A stretch of DNA of 62,693 bases, taken from NCBI GenBank assembly GCA_021793215.1, contig JAJYTE010000010.1, positions 1 to 62,693 on the forward strand. The letters run 5' to 3'. The notes below the pieces were generated by a model that worked only from the letters and a program-made list of their open reading frames with translations, had not been told where the DNA came from and made no database searches. Shown here one piece after another: positions 46,460 through 55,357 of the stretch. Both the position numbers and the translations under genes were made by a program. Origin of the DNA: Bacillota bacterium (lineage in GTDB: Bacteria > Bacillota > Sulfobacillia > JAJZYS01 > JAJYTV01). Each line of letters starts with the position of its first letter. Position 1 is the stretch's first letter.

Positions 46460-47707
46460 TTGGCTACATCGCTGGAGACGCGCAGCGCGGTGGAAGTCGC
46501 TCAGGGCGAGATACTGAGGGCGGTTTCTCAGATCGGTCTTCCGTCCGCCGTGTACGAGGTCCTTAGGGAACCCCAGCGCCTCGTCTCCATCACGATCCCG
46601 GTGCGGATGTCCGACGGCCGGTTCAAAGCTTTCAAGGGATTCCGCGCGCAGCACACCGACGTGCTCGGCCCCGGAGTCGGGGGCGTCCGGCTCGACCCAC
46701 GCCTCACCGCCGACGAGGTGAAGGCCAGAGCGATCCACACGACCCTTCAATGCGCCGTCCTCGGGCTCCCCTGCGGGGGCGCCGCGGGCGGCGTGATCTG
46801 TGATGCGGCGCTGCTCTCCCAGCAGGAACTGGAGGACCTCGCCCGCGGGTACCTGCGTGCCATCGCTCCGCTCTCCGGCCCGGAGATCGACGTGCCGGCG
46901 TACGGGTCGGCCACCGGAGACCAGATCTCCGGATACGTCTTCGACGAGTACTGCCGCCTGCACGGGAGGAATTCGCCCGGGGTAGCCACGGGGAAGCCGC
47001 GCGTCCTGGGTGGTGTGGGCGACCGCATCGAAGCGACGGGACTCGGATGCGCGATCGTCGTGCGCGAAGCGATGCGGCGCGGCGGCCGGGAGCTCGCCGG
47101 TGCGCGCATTGCGTTCCAGGGGTTCGGCAGGGCGGCAGGCGAGACCGCCGTACTCCTTGCGTCGCTCGGCTGCCGGATCGTCGCAGCGTCGGATGGAACC
47201 TCCGCATGGCACGACCCCGAGGGCCTCGATGTGTCCGCACTCGGCCGCGGCGGGTCGCCCGCGGGTCTTGGGCGTCCCGAGGGCGCGCTTGAGATCACGC
47301 CGGCGGAGCTCGAACGGCTCGAGGTCGACGTCCTGGTGAGCGCCGCAGCTTGGCGCGGGCTCTCGCCCACCGGCGTGCGAGCCGGCATCGTGGTCGAGTT
47401 CGCCCGCGGCTCCGTCAACGCGCAGGCGGCAACCCTGCTCGCGGGGGCCGGAACGCTCGTCGTGCCGCACATCCTTGCGACGGCAGGCGCTCCGGTGCTT
47501 GCATACCTCGAGTGGGCGCAGAGCCGGGTGAACTTCTACTGGCCCTCGGACGAGGTACATGAGAAACTGGAAAGGATGATGGTCTCCTCCGTCGAGGAGA
47601 TCTGGACGCTCCGCGGGGAGTTCGCGCTACCTCTGCGCGACGCCGCGTACGCCGTGGCCGTCCGTCGTCTTGCGAGCGCGCTAGCCGCCCGCGGTTGGAT
47701 CTCGTAA
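46460..47707 (+). CDS. Glutamate-dehydrogenase-like protein lacking the catalytic residues
   Basis: The TTG at 46460 lies 7 bases after GGGAGG; an ATG at 46454 directly abuts that site. TATACT at 46407-46412 may be the -10. The 415-residue protein follows the Glu/Leu/Phe/Val dehydrogenase fold, including F-R-A-Q-H-T-D and a C-terminal Rossmann domain with F-Q-G-F-G-R-A-A. Aligned with active enzymes, the K-G-G-x-R lysine is Val74, the M-T-W-K lysine is Gln97, the G-G-x-K-G-G lysine is Ala109 and the catalytic Asp of D-x-P-A-P-D is Gly149. Oxidative deamination is therefore not expected; a regulatory or binding role is possible. Confidence 0.87.
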   Translation: MATSLETRSAVEVAQGEILRAVSQIGLPSAVYEVLREPQRLVSITIPVRMSDGRFKAFKGFRAQHTDVLGPGVGGVRLDPRLTADEVKARAIHTTLQCAVLGLPCGGAAGGVICDAALLSQQELEDLARGYLRAIAPLSGPEIDVPAYGSATGDQISGYVFDEYCRLHGRNSPGVATGKPRVLGGVGDRIEATGLGCAIVVREAMRRGGRELAGARIAFQGFGRAAGETAVLLASLGCRIVAASDGTSAWHDPEGLDVSALGRGGSPAGLGRPEGALEITPAELERLEVDVLVSAAAWRGLSPTGVRAGIVVEFARGSVNAQAATLLAGAGTLVVPHILATAGAPVLAYLEWAQSRVNFYWPSDEVHEKLERMMVSSVEEIWTLRGEFALPLRDAAYAVAVRRLASALAARGWIS

Positions 47708-47722
47708 GGGAGGAGCGAGCGG

Positions 47723-49378
47723 ATGGACGAAGGGCAGCCGCATAGCCGCAGGGCGTGGGAAGAAGCGACACTCGGTCCATGGCGTTCGCGCAATCCGGAA
47801 CGCGAGGCGGAGTTCCGCACCCTCTCCGGCCTCGAGCTGCCGGTCGTCGCCGACCGCGGCGACTGGCGAACCGGCGAAGGGGAGATCGGCTACCCCGGTG
47901 CCTACCCCTTCACCCGCGGGATCTTCCCGACTATGTACCGCGGACGGCTTTGGACGATGCGCCAGTACGCGGGGTTCGGCACCGCGGAGGAGACGAACGC
48001 CCGCTTCCGGTTCCTGCTGTCGCAGGGGCAGACGGGCCTCTCCGTCGCCTTCGACCTCCCCACGCAGATGGGGTACGACTCGGATGACCCGATCGCGCGC
48101 GGCGAGGTGGGACGCGTCGGTGTCGCGATCGACTCGATCGAGGACATGGCACGCCTGTTCGCGGAGATCCCCCTCGACCGGGTGACGACCTCCATGACGA
48201 TCAACGCGCCCGCTTCGATCCTCCTCCTCATGTACGCGGAGGCCGCGCGGCGCCAGGGGGTTGCGGACGACCGCCTGGGCGGCACGATCCAGAACGACAT
48301 CCTCAAGGAGTACACGGCGCGCGGCACGTACATTCTGCCGCCGGCCGCATCGCTGCGGCTCGTGACCGACACGTTCCGCTACTGCAGCGAGCACATGCCG
48401 CGCTTCCACACCATCTCGATCTCCGGCTACCACATCCGCGAGGCGGGTTCCACGGCGCCGCAGGAGGTGGCGTTCACGCTCGCGAACGCGTTGGCCTACG
48501 TCGACGCCGCCGTGGCCGCAGGACTCGCCATCGACGACTTCGCGCCGCGCCTCTCGTTCTTCTTCAACGCCCAGAGCGACCTCTTCGAGGAGGCTGCCAA
48601 GTTCCGCGCGGCGCGCCGGCTCTGGGCACGGCTGATTCGAGGTCGCGGTGCGCGCGACGAGAAGTCGATGATGCTGCGCTTCCATGCCCAGACGGCTGGC
48701 TCCGCGCTCACCGCGCAGCAGCCACAGGTGAACATCGCCCGCGTGACGCTGCAGGCGCTCGCCGCGGTGCTCGGGGGGGCGCAGTCACTGCACACGAACG
48801 GGTTCGACGAGGCCCTGGCGCTTCCGACGCAGCAGTCCGCACTCCTCGCGCTGCGCACGCAGCAGGTGATCGCCCACGAGACGGGCGCAGCGGATGTCGC
48901 GGATCCGCTCGGGGGCTCGTACCACGTGGAGCGCCTCACGGACCTCATCGAGGAGGAGGCGGAGCACTACCTGCGGCAGATCGAGGTGCGGGGCGGAGCC
49001 GTGGCGGCGATCGAGCAGGGGTATGTGCAGCGCGAGATCCAGGAGTCCGCGTACCGCTTCCAGATGGACGTGGAGCACGGACGGCGAAAGGTGGTCGGGG
49101 TGAACATCCTGCAGAGTGAGCCGGAGGAGATGCTACCCCTGCAGCGCATTCCGCCGGAGCTCGAGGAAGGGCAGAGGCGGCGCGTGAAGGAACTGCGCGC
49201 GTTGCGCGACCAGGACGCGGCGCGCCGCGCCCTCGATGCCGTGGAGCAGGCAGCCCGCGGGACGGGCAACCTCCTCGAGCCGTTGCGCGAGGCGGTCGTC
49301 GCGCAGGCGACGCTCGGCGAGATGGTAGAGCGGCTCACGTCCGTGTTCGGTCGCTACCGCCCGAAGGATGCGCTTTAA
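47723..49378 (+). CDS. Methylmalonyl-CoA mutase, large (substrate-binding) subunit
   Basis: ATG at 47723, following GGGAGGAGCGAG. The 551-residue protein is the TIM-barrel half of the split mutase: [13 protein letters not shown]82-A-G-F, S-L-R212-L-V and S-G-Y-H237. The Tyr and Arg equivalents of Tyr89 and Arg207 identify methylmalonyl-CoA rather than isobutyryl-CoA or hydroxyisobutyryl-CoA mutase. It ends where large subunits normally end, so it needs a separate B12-binding subunit; none is next to it or elsewhere in the window. It interconverts methylmalonyl-CoA and succinyl-CoA. Confidence 0.92.
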   Translation: MDEGQPHSRRAWEEATLGPWRSRNPEREAEFRTLSGLELPVVADRGDWRTGEGEIGYPGAYPFTRGIFPTMYRGRLWTMRQYAGFGTAEETNARFRFLLSQGQTGLSVAFDLPTQMGYDSDDPIARGEVGRVGVAIDSIEDMARLFAEIPLDRVTTSMTINAPASILLLMYAEAARRQGVADDRLGGTIQNDILKEYTARGTYILPPAASLRLVTDTFRYCSEHMPRFHTISISGYHIREAGSTAPQEVAFTLANALAYVDAAVAAGLAIDDFAPRLSFFFNAQSDLFEEAAKFRAARRLWARLIRGRGARDEKSMMLRFHAQTAGSALTAQQPQVNIARVTLQALAAVLGGAQSLHTNGFDEALALPTQQSALLALRTQQVIAHETGAADVADPLGGSYHVERLTDLIEEEAEHYLRQIEVRGGAVAAIEQGYVQREIQESAYRFQMDVEHGRRKVVGVNILQSEPEEMLPLQRIPPELEEGQRRRVKELRALRDQDAARRALDAVEQAARGTGNLLEPLREAVVAQATLGEMVERLTSVFGRYRPKDAL

Positions 49379-49391
49379 GGAGGCGGAGACG

Positions 49392-49811
49392 TTGTCGAAC
49401 CAGGCGGTGGCGGGATTGGCGCACGTCGGAGTCGCGGTGCGAGACCTTTCCGCGGCTGAGCGCACCTATCAGGCGCTCGGCGCGGAGCTGCTGGGTCGGG
49501 AGGATGTCCCGGCCGAGGGCGTGCGCGTCTCGTTCCTCACGCTCGGGGGCGTCAGGATCGAACTGCTGGAGCCCCTCGACCCGAGCGCCGAGGCAGGGGT
49601 CGCGCGCTTCGTCCGCGAGCGGGGGGGCGGGGTGCACCATCTCGCCTTCGACACGGAGGACCTCGCGCAGGCGCTGGGAAGCCTCGGCGCGCAGGGCATC
49701 GCGCCCATCGGGGGCGGAGGGCGCCCTGGCGCCGAGGGACGTCAGGTGGCGTTCCTGCACCCCCGCGACACGGGCGGGGTTCTCGTGGAACTTTGCGAGG
49801 TGAGGCGATGA
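49392..49811 (+). CDS. mce: Methylmalonyl-CoA epimerase
   Basis: The TTG at 49392 follows AAGGAGGCGG, which overlaps the mutase stop. The 139-residue protein has the paired glyoxalase-type folds with metal ligands in A-H-V-G-V-A-V, I-E-L-L-E, V-H-H-L-A-F and V-E-L-C-E. It converts (S)- to (R)-methylmalonyl-CoA for the mutase. It overlaps the next gene by 4 bases. Confidence 0.92.
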   Translation: MSNQAVAGLAHVGVAVRDLSAAERTYQALGAELLGREDVPAEGVRVSFLTLGGVRIELLEPLDPSAEAGVARFVRERGGGVHHLAFDTEDLAQALGSLGAQGIAPIGGGGRPGAEGRQVAFLHPRDTGGVLVELCEVRR

Positions 49812-51352
49812 GCGACAGACTGCAGGACCTGGCCGCGCGGCGCAAGAAGGCGATGGCCGGCGGCGGGCCCAAGCGCATGGAGCGCCAGCACCAACTCGGC
49901 AAGTGGACGGCGCGTGAGCGGATCGCGGCGCTGTTCGACCCCGGCACGTTCGTCGAACTCGATCTCTTCACGACGCACCGCTCCACGCTCTTCGGCATGG
50001 ACAAGGCGGACGCACCCGCCGACGGTGTCGTGACCGGTTACGGCGCGGTGGACGGCCGCCTGATGTACGCCTTCGCGCAGGACTTCACCGTGCTCGGCGG
50101 ATCGCTCGGCGAGATGCACGCCGGCAAGATCCACAAGGTGCAAGATCTCGCGCTGAAGAGTGGAGCGCCGATCATCGGCATCGCCGATTCGGGCGGTGCG
50201 CGCATCCAGGAGGGCATCGACGCCCTGAACGGCTACGGCGAGATCTTCCGGCGCAACACGCTCGCGTCGGGCGTGGTGCCGCAGATCTCCGTGATCGTCG
50301 GGCCCGCGGCCGGAGGTGCGGTGTACTCGCCGGCGATCACCGACTTCGTGCTGATGGCCGAGGGCATCGGGCAGATGTACATCACCGGGCCCCAGGTCAT
50401 CGAGTCGGTCACGGGCGAGAAGGTGACGCATGAGGAGTTGGGCGGAGCCCACACGCACGCCCACCGCAGCGGCAATGCCCACCTCACGTTCGCGACGGAG
50501 GCGGAGCTCTTCTTGGGACTCCGCAGGCTCCTGCGTTACATCCCGAGCAACAACACGGCGCAGCCGCCGCAGATGGAGCCGCAGGAGCCGCCTTCTGGCT
50601 CGGCGGAGCGCCTGCGCGGCATCGTGCCGGCGGACGCGAACAAGCCGTACGACGTGCGGGACGTGATCCACTCCATGGTGGACGGCGGCGACTTCCTTGA
50701 GCTGCAGCCGGAGTTCGCCCGCAACCTCGTCATCGGGTTCGGCCGCGTGGAAGGGCACCCGGTGGCGATGATCGGCAACCAGCCGAAGGTGCTGGCGGGC
50801 TGCCTGGACATCGATGCTTCGGATAAGCTCGCGCGTTTCGTGCGCTTCGCGGACGCATTCTCGATCCCCCTCGTCACGTTCGTCGACACGCCAGGGTACC
50901 TTCCCGGGACCAAGCAGGAGTACGGTGGGATCATCCGGCACGGAGCGAAGGTGCTGTACGCCTACTCCGAGGCGACGGTGCCCAAGGTCTCGATCATCCT
51001 GCGCAAGGCGTACGGCGGAGCGTACCTCGCGATGTGCTCGCGTTCGCTGGGGGCCGACGCGGTGCTGGCGTTCCCAACCGCGGAAGTGGCGGTGATGGGG
51101 CCGGACGGAGCAGCGAACATCATCTTCCGCGGCGAGATCGACTCCGCGAAGGACGCCGTCGCGGAGCGGAAGCGACTCGTCGAGACGTACCGCGCGGAGT
51201 TCGCCAGCCCCTACATCGCGGCGGCGCACGGGTACGTGGACCAGGTCATCGATCCGGCGGAGCTTCGTCCGGCCGTCGCCCGTGCGCTCTGGGCCATGCG
51301 CCACAAGCGCGAGGAGCGGCCGCCGAAGAAGCACGGGAACATACCCCTATGA
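49808..51352 (+). CDS. Acyl-CoA carboxylase carboxyltransferase subunit (PccB/MmdA family)
   Basis: The ATG at 49808 overlaps the epimerase stop (ATGA). The 514-residue protein has the two crotonase-like halves of the biotin-dependent carboxyltransferase beta type: G-I-A-D-S-G-G-A-R-I-Q-E-G, P-A-A-G-G-A-V-Y-S-P, then P-G-Y-L-P-G and R-K-A-Y-G-G-A-Y-L-A. It moves CO2 between carboxybiotin and propionyl-CoA (or the reverse as a decarboxylase). No biotin carboxylase and no sodium-pump OadB subunit lie nearby, so direction is not decided by context. Confidence 0.92.
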   Translation: MSDRLQDLAARRKKAMAGGGPKRMERQHQLGKWTARERIAALFDPGTFVELDLFTTHRSTLFGMDKADAPADGVVTGYGAVDGRLMYAFAQDFTVLGGSLGEMHAGKIHKVQDLALKSGAPIIGIADSGGARIQEGIDALNGYGEIFRRNTLASGVVPQISVIVGPAAGGAVYSPAITDFVLMAEGIGQMYITGPQVIESVTGEKVTHEELGGAHTHAHRSGNAHLTFATEAELFLGLRRLLRYIPSNNTAQPPQMEPQEPPSGSAERLRGIVPADANKPYDVRDVIHSMVDGGDFLELQPEFARNLVIGFGRVEGHPVAMIGNQPKVLAGCLDIDASDKLARFVRFADAFSIPLVTFVDTPGYLPGTKQEYGGIIRHGAKVLYAYSEATVPKVSIILRKAYGGAYLAMCSRSLGADAVLAFPTAEVAVMGPDGAANIIFRGEIDSAKDAVAERKRLVETYRAEFASPYIAAAHGYVDQVIDPAELRPAVARALWAMRHKREERPPKKHGNIPL

Positions 51353-51540
51353 GCAAGACAGGCGCCATTCCCGGCGAGGTGGTGGCCGCGATCGCCGCAG
51401 CGCTGGCCGAGTCGATCGGTGTACCCCCTGATCGGTTACGCATCCGGATGGTGGGCGCAGCGCCGAGAGATGACGAGCGGGGGGCGTGGCAGCTGCTGAG
51501 CACGCTGCAGCAGATGCTTTCCCGCGGTCGATTGCAGTAG
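51349..51540 (+). CDS. Small protein between carboxyltransferase and biotin carrier genes
   Basis: The ATG at 51349 overlaps the carboxyltransferase stop by 4 bases. The 63-residue product is predicted helical (V-V-A-A-I-A-A-A-L-A near the start, then L-L-S-T-L-Q-Q-M-L) and has no membrane helix. Its position is that of the small epsilon-type or gamma-like subunits of acyl-CoA carboxylase/decarboxylase complexes, but it does not clearly match either. Confidence 0.6.
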   Translation: MSKTGAIPGEVVAAIAAALAESIGVPPDRLRIRMVGAAPRDDERGAWQLLSTLQQMLSRGRLQ

Positions 51541-51601
51541 GCGAGAACGCTTCAGGCGAAGGAGGGAATGCCCGCGCCGGGATGCACCGGCCGGGCGACG
51601 C

Positions 51602-52042
51602 ATGCGACGATTCCGCATCACGGTGAACGGGCTGGCGTACGAGGTCGAGGTGGAGGAACTCGCGTCGGACGGAGCGGTGGTAGCACCCGAACCAGCGGTG
51701 CAGCCCGCGGCGCCGCAGACGCAGAGCCGAAGCGCGGCCGCTGCTCCCCAGCCCCCGGCGGCGGCCCCGGCGCCGGCAGCGGCCGAGCCGCGACCGAAGA
51801 GCGTGCCGCAGCAGGCTGCGCCTGCCGGCGCGGGCGCCGTGACGGCTCCCTTGCCCGGTGCGGTGCTCGATGTCAAGGTGAAGGTCGGCGATACGGTCAA
51901 AGAGGGCCAGGTGCTGGCCATCCTTGAGGCGATGAAGATGGAGAACGAGATCACCGCCCCGCGCGCCGGCAAGGTCTCGGCCGTTCACGTGCGGCCCGGC
52001 TCGGCCGTCGGCCTGGGTGACGCGATTCTCGAGATCGAATAG
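51602..52042 (+). CDS. Biotin carboxyl carrier protein
   Basis: ATG at 51602. The 146-residue protein has a short N-terminal domain (about 1-25), an Ala/Pro-rich flexible linker (about 28-75) and the biotinyl domain with E-A-M-K-M, biotinylated at Lys112. It shuttles carboxyl groups to the carboxyltransferase encoded two genes upstream. The GAAGGAGGGAA site lies somewhat far upstream (about 30 bases), so translation initiation is less certain. Confidence 0.9.
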   Translation: MRRFRITVNGLAYEVEVEELASDGAVVAPEPAVQPAAPQTQSRSAAAAPQPPAAAPAPAAAEPRPKSVPQQAAPAGAGAVTAPLPGAVLDVKVKVGDTVKEGQVLAILEAMKMENEITAPRAGKVSAVHVRPGSAVGLGDAILEIE

Positions 52043-52144
52043 CCCCCTTCGTCGATGCGGGAACGGGCGGCGTAACATATTCGTGGGTGTCGGCGCAGCC
52101 GGCACCCTTTCGTTCGACAGATTGCGCTACGGCAAGGTCGTATG

Positions 52145-52181
52145 CTTGGAATGCCAAGTTACACCAAGTACGCAGCATAAT
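52145..52181 (+). promoter_or_regulatory. Inverted repeat and CATAAT box before the histidine kinase gene
   Basis: CTTGG-AATG-CCAAG (52145-52158) precedes CATAAT (52176-52181), 17 bases before the TTG start at 52198. This may be an operator with a -10 box, though no clear -35 is found at standard spacing. Confidence 0.35.
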
Positions 52182-52197
52182 CTGGGAGGGCTAGCCA

Positions 52198-53082
52198 TTG
52201 AGCCCGAGTTCCGGAAAGGTCCGGAGCCATCCGTCAACCGGGGGCGAGCCTGCGTCAGCGAACGACGCGGCCCGCCTCGCACCTCGCCCGCCCGAGGGAG
52301 CGCTGGCTGCGGCCAAGTCGCGCAAGCCTGCAGTGCTGGGACTGCGGGCCGGCTCCACGCGCGCGCAGTTGGGACAGGCCTACCGGGCACTCGGGAGGCC
52401 GCTTGAAATCGCCGCCCACGAGTTGCGTAACCCCCTGGCCGGGGTGAGCGGGATCCTGCAGCTCCTCCATGAGCGGCTTCGGTCCACGCGTGACGACGAG
52501 TGGCTTGAGCTCGTCGAGACCGCCCAAGGCGAGGTGCGCCGGCTGGCGACCCTGCTCACCGAACTCGTCGAAGCGGAGCGGACGGGTCGAAGCGCCGCGG
52601 CCGTGCCCCGTGAGCCATGCGATTTGCGCGACATCGTCAAGGCGGCAGTCCGCCCGATGCTGTTCGGGACGCATGCGATCATCCTCGACATGGGCGCGGG
52701 ATGCCCGATTCCCGTGCTCGCCGATCACGGCGGCCTCGAGCAGGTGTTCCGCAACCTCCTGGCCAACGCCGCCAAGTACTCGGAGCCCAAATCGCCGATC
52801 CGCGTCTCGCTGCGGCGTGAGCCGGAGTTCGGCGTAGCGAGCGTGCGCGACCAGGGGGTCGGCATCCCGACTGGGGAGGTGGACCAGATCTTCGAGCAGT
52901 TCTACCGGGGCAGCAACATACTGAGCGGCGGTCCTGGCGGCGAGGGCCTCGGACTCTTCGTTTGTCGCCAGATCGTAGAGGCGCATGGCGGAAGCATCTG
53001 GGCGCAATGCGAGGGAGACGTCGGCGCGAGCGTTCACGTCAGGCTTCCCCTCGCGGCAGACGTGTCTTGGCCCGAGTGCTGA
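52198..53082 (+). CDS. Sensor histidine kinase without a sensor domain
   Basis: The TTG at 52198 has GGGAGGG 7 bases upstream. The 294-residue protein has a disordered N-terminus (about 1-60), the phosphorylated-helix motif A-A-H74-E-L-R-N-P-L, and a HATPase domain with N-L-L-A-N-A-A-K-Y, D-Q-G-V-G-I-P and G-L-G-L-F. There is no membrane helix or PAS/GAF domain, so input must come from a partner or the N-terminal tail. It overlaps the receiver gene by about 16 bases. Confidence 0.88.
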   Translation: MSPSSGKVRSHPSTGGEPASANDAARLAPRPPEGALAAAKSRKPAVLGLRAGSTRAQLGQAYRALGRPLEIAAHELRNPLAGVSGILQLLHERLRSTRDDEWLELVETAQGEVRRLATLLTELVEAERTGRSAAAVPREPCDLRDIVKAAVRPMLFGTHAIILDMGAGCPIPVLADHGGLEQVFRNLLANAAKYSEPKSPIRVSLRREPEFGVASVRDQGVGIPTGEVDQIFEQFYRGSNILSGGPGGEGLGLFVCRQIVEAHGGSIWAQCEGDVGASVHVRLPLAADVSWPEC

Positions 53083-53438
53083 TCGTCGATGACGCCGCCG
53101 CGATCGTCCAGGTGCTGCAGCGCTTCCTCGGGCGTCAAGGCTTCGATGTCGCAGCGGACCACAGCGCCGAGGCGGCGCTTTCACGCATGCGGGGCGGCGA
53201 TCTGCCGGATCTCGTCATCGCGGACCTCGTCATGCCGGGGATCGGCGGACATGAGCTCGTCGGGATCATGCGCGACGAGGAAAGCCTCAGAGGCGTCCCC
53301 GTCGTCCTGATGTCCGGTGCGGGCCGCAGTTCTGCGCTGCGACGCCCGGAAGGCGACTACCAGGGATGGATCGACAAGCCGTTCGAGCTCCAGGACCTGC
53401 TCTTGACGGTACGCCGCGTCCTCGGTCGAGAGGCGTAG
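53067..53438 (+). CDS. Single-domain response regulator (receiver)
   Basis: TTG at 53067 (uncertain; GTG at 53076 is the alternative) overlaps the kinase gene in another frame. The 123-residue receiver has the acidic pair in L-I-V-D-D, phospho-acceptor D53 in I-A-D-L-V-M-P, and the Lys of D-K-P-F. There is no output domain, so it probably acts through protein contacts in a phosphorelay, of which sporulation Spo0F is one example. Confidence 0.86.
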   Translation: MARVLIVDDAAAIVQVLQRFLGRQGFDVAADHSAEAALSRMRGGDLPDLVIADLVMPGIGGHELVGIMRDEESLRGVPVVLMSGAGRSSALRRPEGDYQGWIDKPFELQDLLLTVRRVLGREA

Positions 53439-53441
53439 TCG

Positions 53442-53990
53442 CTAACGTTTTCCGTCCGCGCGCCAATCGCGGCGCAGCAAGCCGTAGAGGTACATGTCAT
53501 GGACGCCGCCCTCGCGCTGCAAGAACTCGCGGAACGAGCCCTCGCGCACGAAACCCAGCCCTTCGTAGAGGCCGATCGCGGCGACGTTGTACGAGAAGAC
53601 CGTGAGCGTGATGCGCCGCAGGTTCAGCTCGTCGAATGCGAAATGGATCAGCAGTTCCATCGCCTCACGCCCGAAGCCCTGGTGGCGATCCTCAGGTCTG
53701 CCGATCGCCAAGGTCAGCCAGGCGTTGCCCTGGGTCCAGAGGATCCCGTCGAGCGATGCGTACCCGACCATCCCGCGGTCTGCCCGTGCGCGCACCGCGA
53801 ACGGGAACGCCTGTCCGCGCGCACCTGCCGCGAGAAGGTCCGTGAACTCTGCAGGAAGGGCGGGGTACGCCGGCGCCGCGTCCAGGAGGCGCAGGTACTC
53901 TCCGTCCTCTCGCCATGCCGTGACCGCCGTCAGATCCTCCTCGCGCAGGGCCGTCAGCATGATCCTAGAGCCCTGCAGCGGATCTCGCAC
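53442..53990 (-). CDS. GNAT-family N-acetyltransferase (RimJ/RimL type)
   Basis: The GTG at 53990 has AGGAGGGG 6 bases upstream. The 182-residue protein shows the acetyl-CoA site in R-H-Q-G-F-G-R-E-A (in place of the more usual R-G-x-G-x-A) and the late motif N-V-A-A-I-G-L-Y-E-G-L-G-F. The substrate is an amine or protein N-terminus but cannot be predicted. It is convergent with the receiver gene, separated by three bases. Confidence 0.85.
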   Translation of the reverse strand: MRDPLQGSRIMLTALREEDLTAVTAWREDGEYLRLLDAAPAYPALPAEFTDLLAAGARGQAFPFAVRARADRGMVGYASLDGILWTQGNAWLTLAIGRPEDRHQGFGREAMELLIHFAFDELNLRRITLTVFSYNVAAIGLYEGLGFVREGSFREFLQREGGVHDMYLYGLLRRDWRADGKR

Positions 53991-54151
53991 GCGGACCCCT
54001 CCTCTGGCTGTTCGTGAGTGTTCGTCCCTGACCGGCCGGTAACCTTCGACGGCAGGGGTGCGGCGACGCCGCGTCGGGGAAGTGCGGACGGGCTTGGCCG
54101 GAACTCGCCCAGGCGTAACGGCATAGCAATCCTCACAAGAGGTGATAGATC

Positions 54152-54400
54152 ATGCTGACGCTCTACCAGTTCGAAGACTGCCCATGCTGCCAGACGGTGC
54201 GGCAGAAGCTGTCCGACATGGAGATGACCTACATCTCGGTCTGCGTCTCCCCGCAACACGTCGAGCGAGGCGCAGTCCGGCGCGTGTCGGGCCAGAGCCA
54301 GGTTCCCGTGCTCGTCGACGGGGACACGGTGCTAACGGACGAGCAGGACATCATCCCCTACCTCGAAAGGAACTACGCGCGCGGCGGCGTGCGGGTCTAG
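54152..54400 (+). CDS. Glutaredoxin/GST-N-like thioredoxin-fold protein
   Basis: ATG at 54152 after AAGAGGTGA. The 82-residue protein has the redox site C-P-C-C (residues 10-13) and the cis-Pro segment V-P-V-L-V-D-G, followed by T-D-E-Q-D-I-I-P-Y-L. It resembles the N-terminal domain of glutathione S-transferases and YruB-type glutaredoxins. A thiol-disulfide role is likely; the electron donor is unknown. Confidence 0.8.
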   Translation: MLTLYQFEDCPCCQTVRQKLSDMEMTYISVCVSPQHVERGAVRRVSGQSQVPVLVDGDTVLTDEQDIIPYLERNYARGGVRV

Positions 54401-54571
54401 CGTCGCGAAGCCGGATCTGAGATCGCCTTCTCGCCGGAGGCGGGCGCAGCACGCGGCTCGCGTGCGGCGGTGGAGTTGGCCCGCGCAAGGGCCCCCGCGT
54501 CTTGGCAGGCTTGGCCGCCACACCCGAAGAACCCTACCGGAACAGAAGAATGCGCTGCTAGGGGGGCCTTC

Positions 54572-55210
54572 GTGGAGATCGCCGAGGGCGTGCACCTGCT
54601 TGGGGCGACGAAGGGAAGTTATGTCTTTCTGGTGCGCACATCCGAGCCGGTGCTGATCGACACCGGTTTTCGTGGGCGCGCCGACCGCATCTTGGCCGAG
54701 ATCGCCGCGATCGGAATGCGGCCGCGCGACATCGCGCACATCACCTTGACGCACCACGACGTGGACCACGTGGGCAACGCGCACGCCCTGGCCGACGCGA
54801 CCGGGGCGCGCGTCTGGGCGTCTTCCGAGGACGGGCCGTTCATCCGTGGCGACGTGAGGCCAACTGGGCTCCGCGGCCTCATGCGCGGCGTCGTCCCGGT
54901 TGTGCCGACGTCCGTTGACCAGTTCTACGAGATCGGTGGGAGCGTCGGAGGACTCGAGGTGCTCGCGACGCCGGGCCATACGCTGGGCCACGTGTCGCTG
55001 CGGTACGGCGACATCCTGTTCGCGGGCGACCTCGTGACGAGTCGAGGCGGGCGGCTCGCGCCCTCGCCCCGCGTGCTGACGGCAGACCGCGCCGCGCTCC
55101 GCCGCTCGCTGCGGGAGGTGGGGAAGCTGCCGTTCCGCCTCGTCTGCCCAGCGCACGGCGAGCCGATCGCGAGGGGCAGCCTCTGGGAGGCGCTGGTCGG
55201 ACGGGCGTAA
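54572..55210 (+). CDS. Metallo-beta-lactamase-fold hydrolase
   Basis: GTG at 54572 is preferred, with a G-rich ribosome site five bases upstream. The 212-residue protein has the metal motif L-T-H-H-D-V-D-H-V-G, P-G-H-T-L-G-H, F-A-G-D-L and a late C-P-A-H-G-E-P. These supply ligands for two metal ions. Family members include glyoxalase II-like and lactonase enzymes; the substrate here is not evident. Confidence 0.87.
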   Translation: MEIAEGVHLLGATKGSYVFLVRTSEPVLIDTGFRGRADRILAEIAAIGMRPRDIAHITLTHHDVDHVGNAHALADATGARVWASSEDGPFIRGDVRPTGLRGLMRGVVPVVPTSVDQFYEIGGSVGGLEVLATPGHTLGHVSLRYGDILFAGDLVTSRGGRLAPSPRVLTADRAALRRSLREVGKLPFRLVCPAHGEPIARGSLWEALVGRA

Positions 55211-55357
55211 GCCGCTCGGCTGGCGCATCGTGCCGCTGTCTTGTACCATGAAGCGGGGGGCCAGGTCCGCGCGTCGCTTCGCGCTGCGGGATGCTGACGC
55301 CACAGGCGGCGCGGCGTGCCGCGCCGCCCGACGAGCACTAAGACAAGGCGGTCGGGC

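Noticed and set aside
47723-49378. Methylmalonyl-CoA mutase thought truncated because the B12 domain is absent
   Set aside because: The protein ends at the normal C-terminus of the split large subunit, and the next gene follows with its own ribosome site, so this is the two-subunit form.
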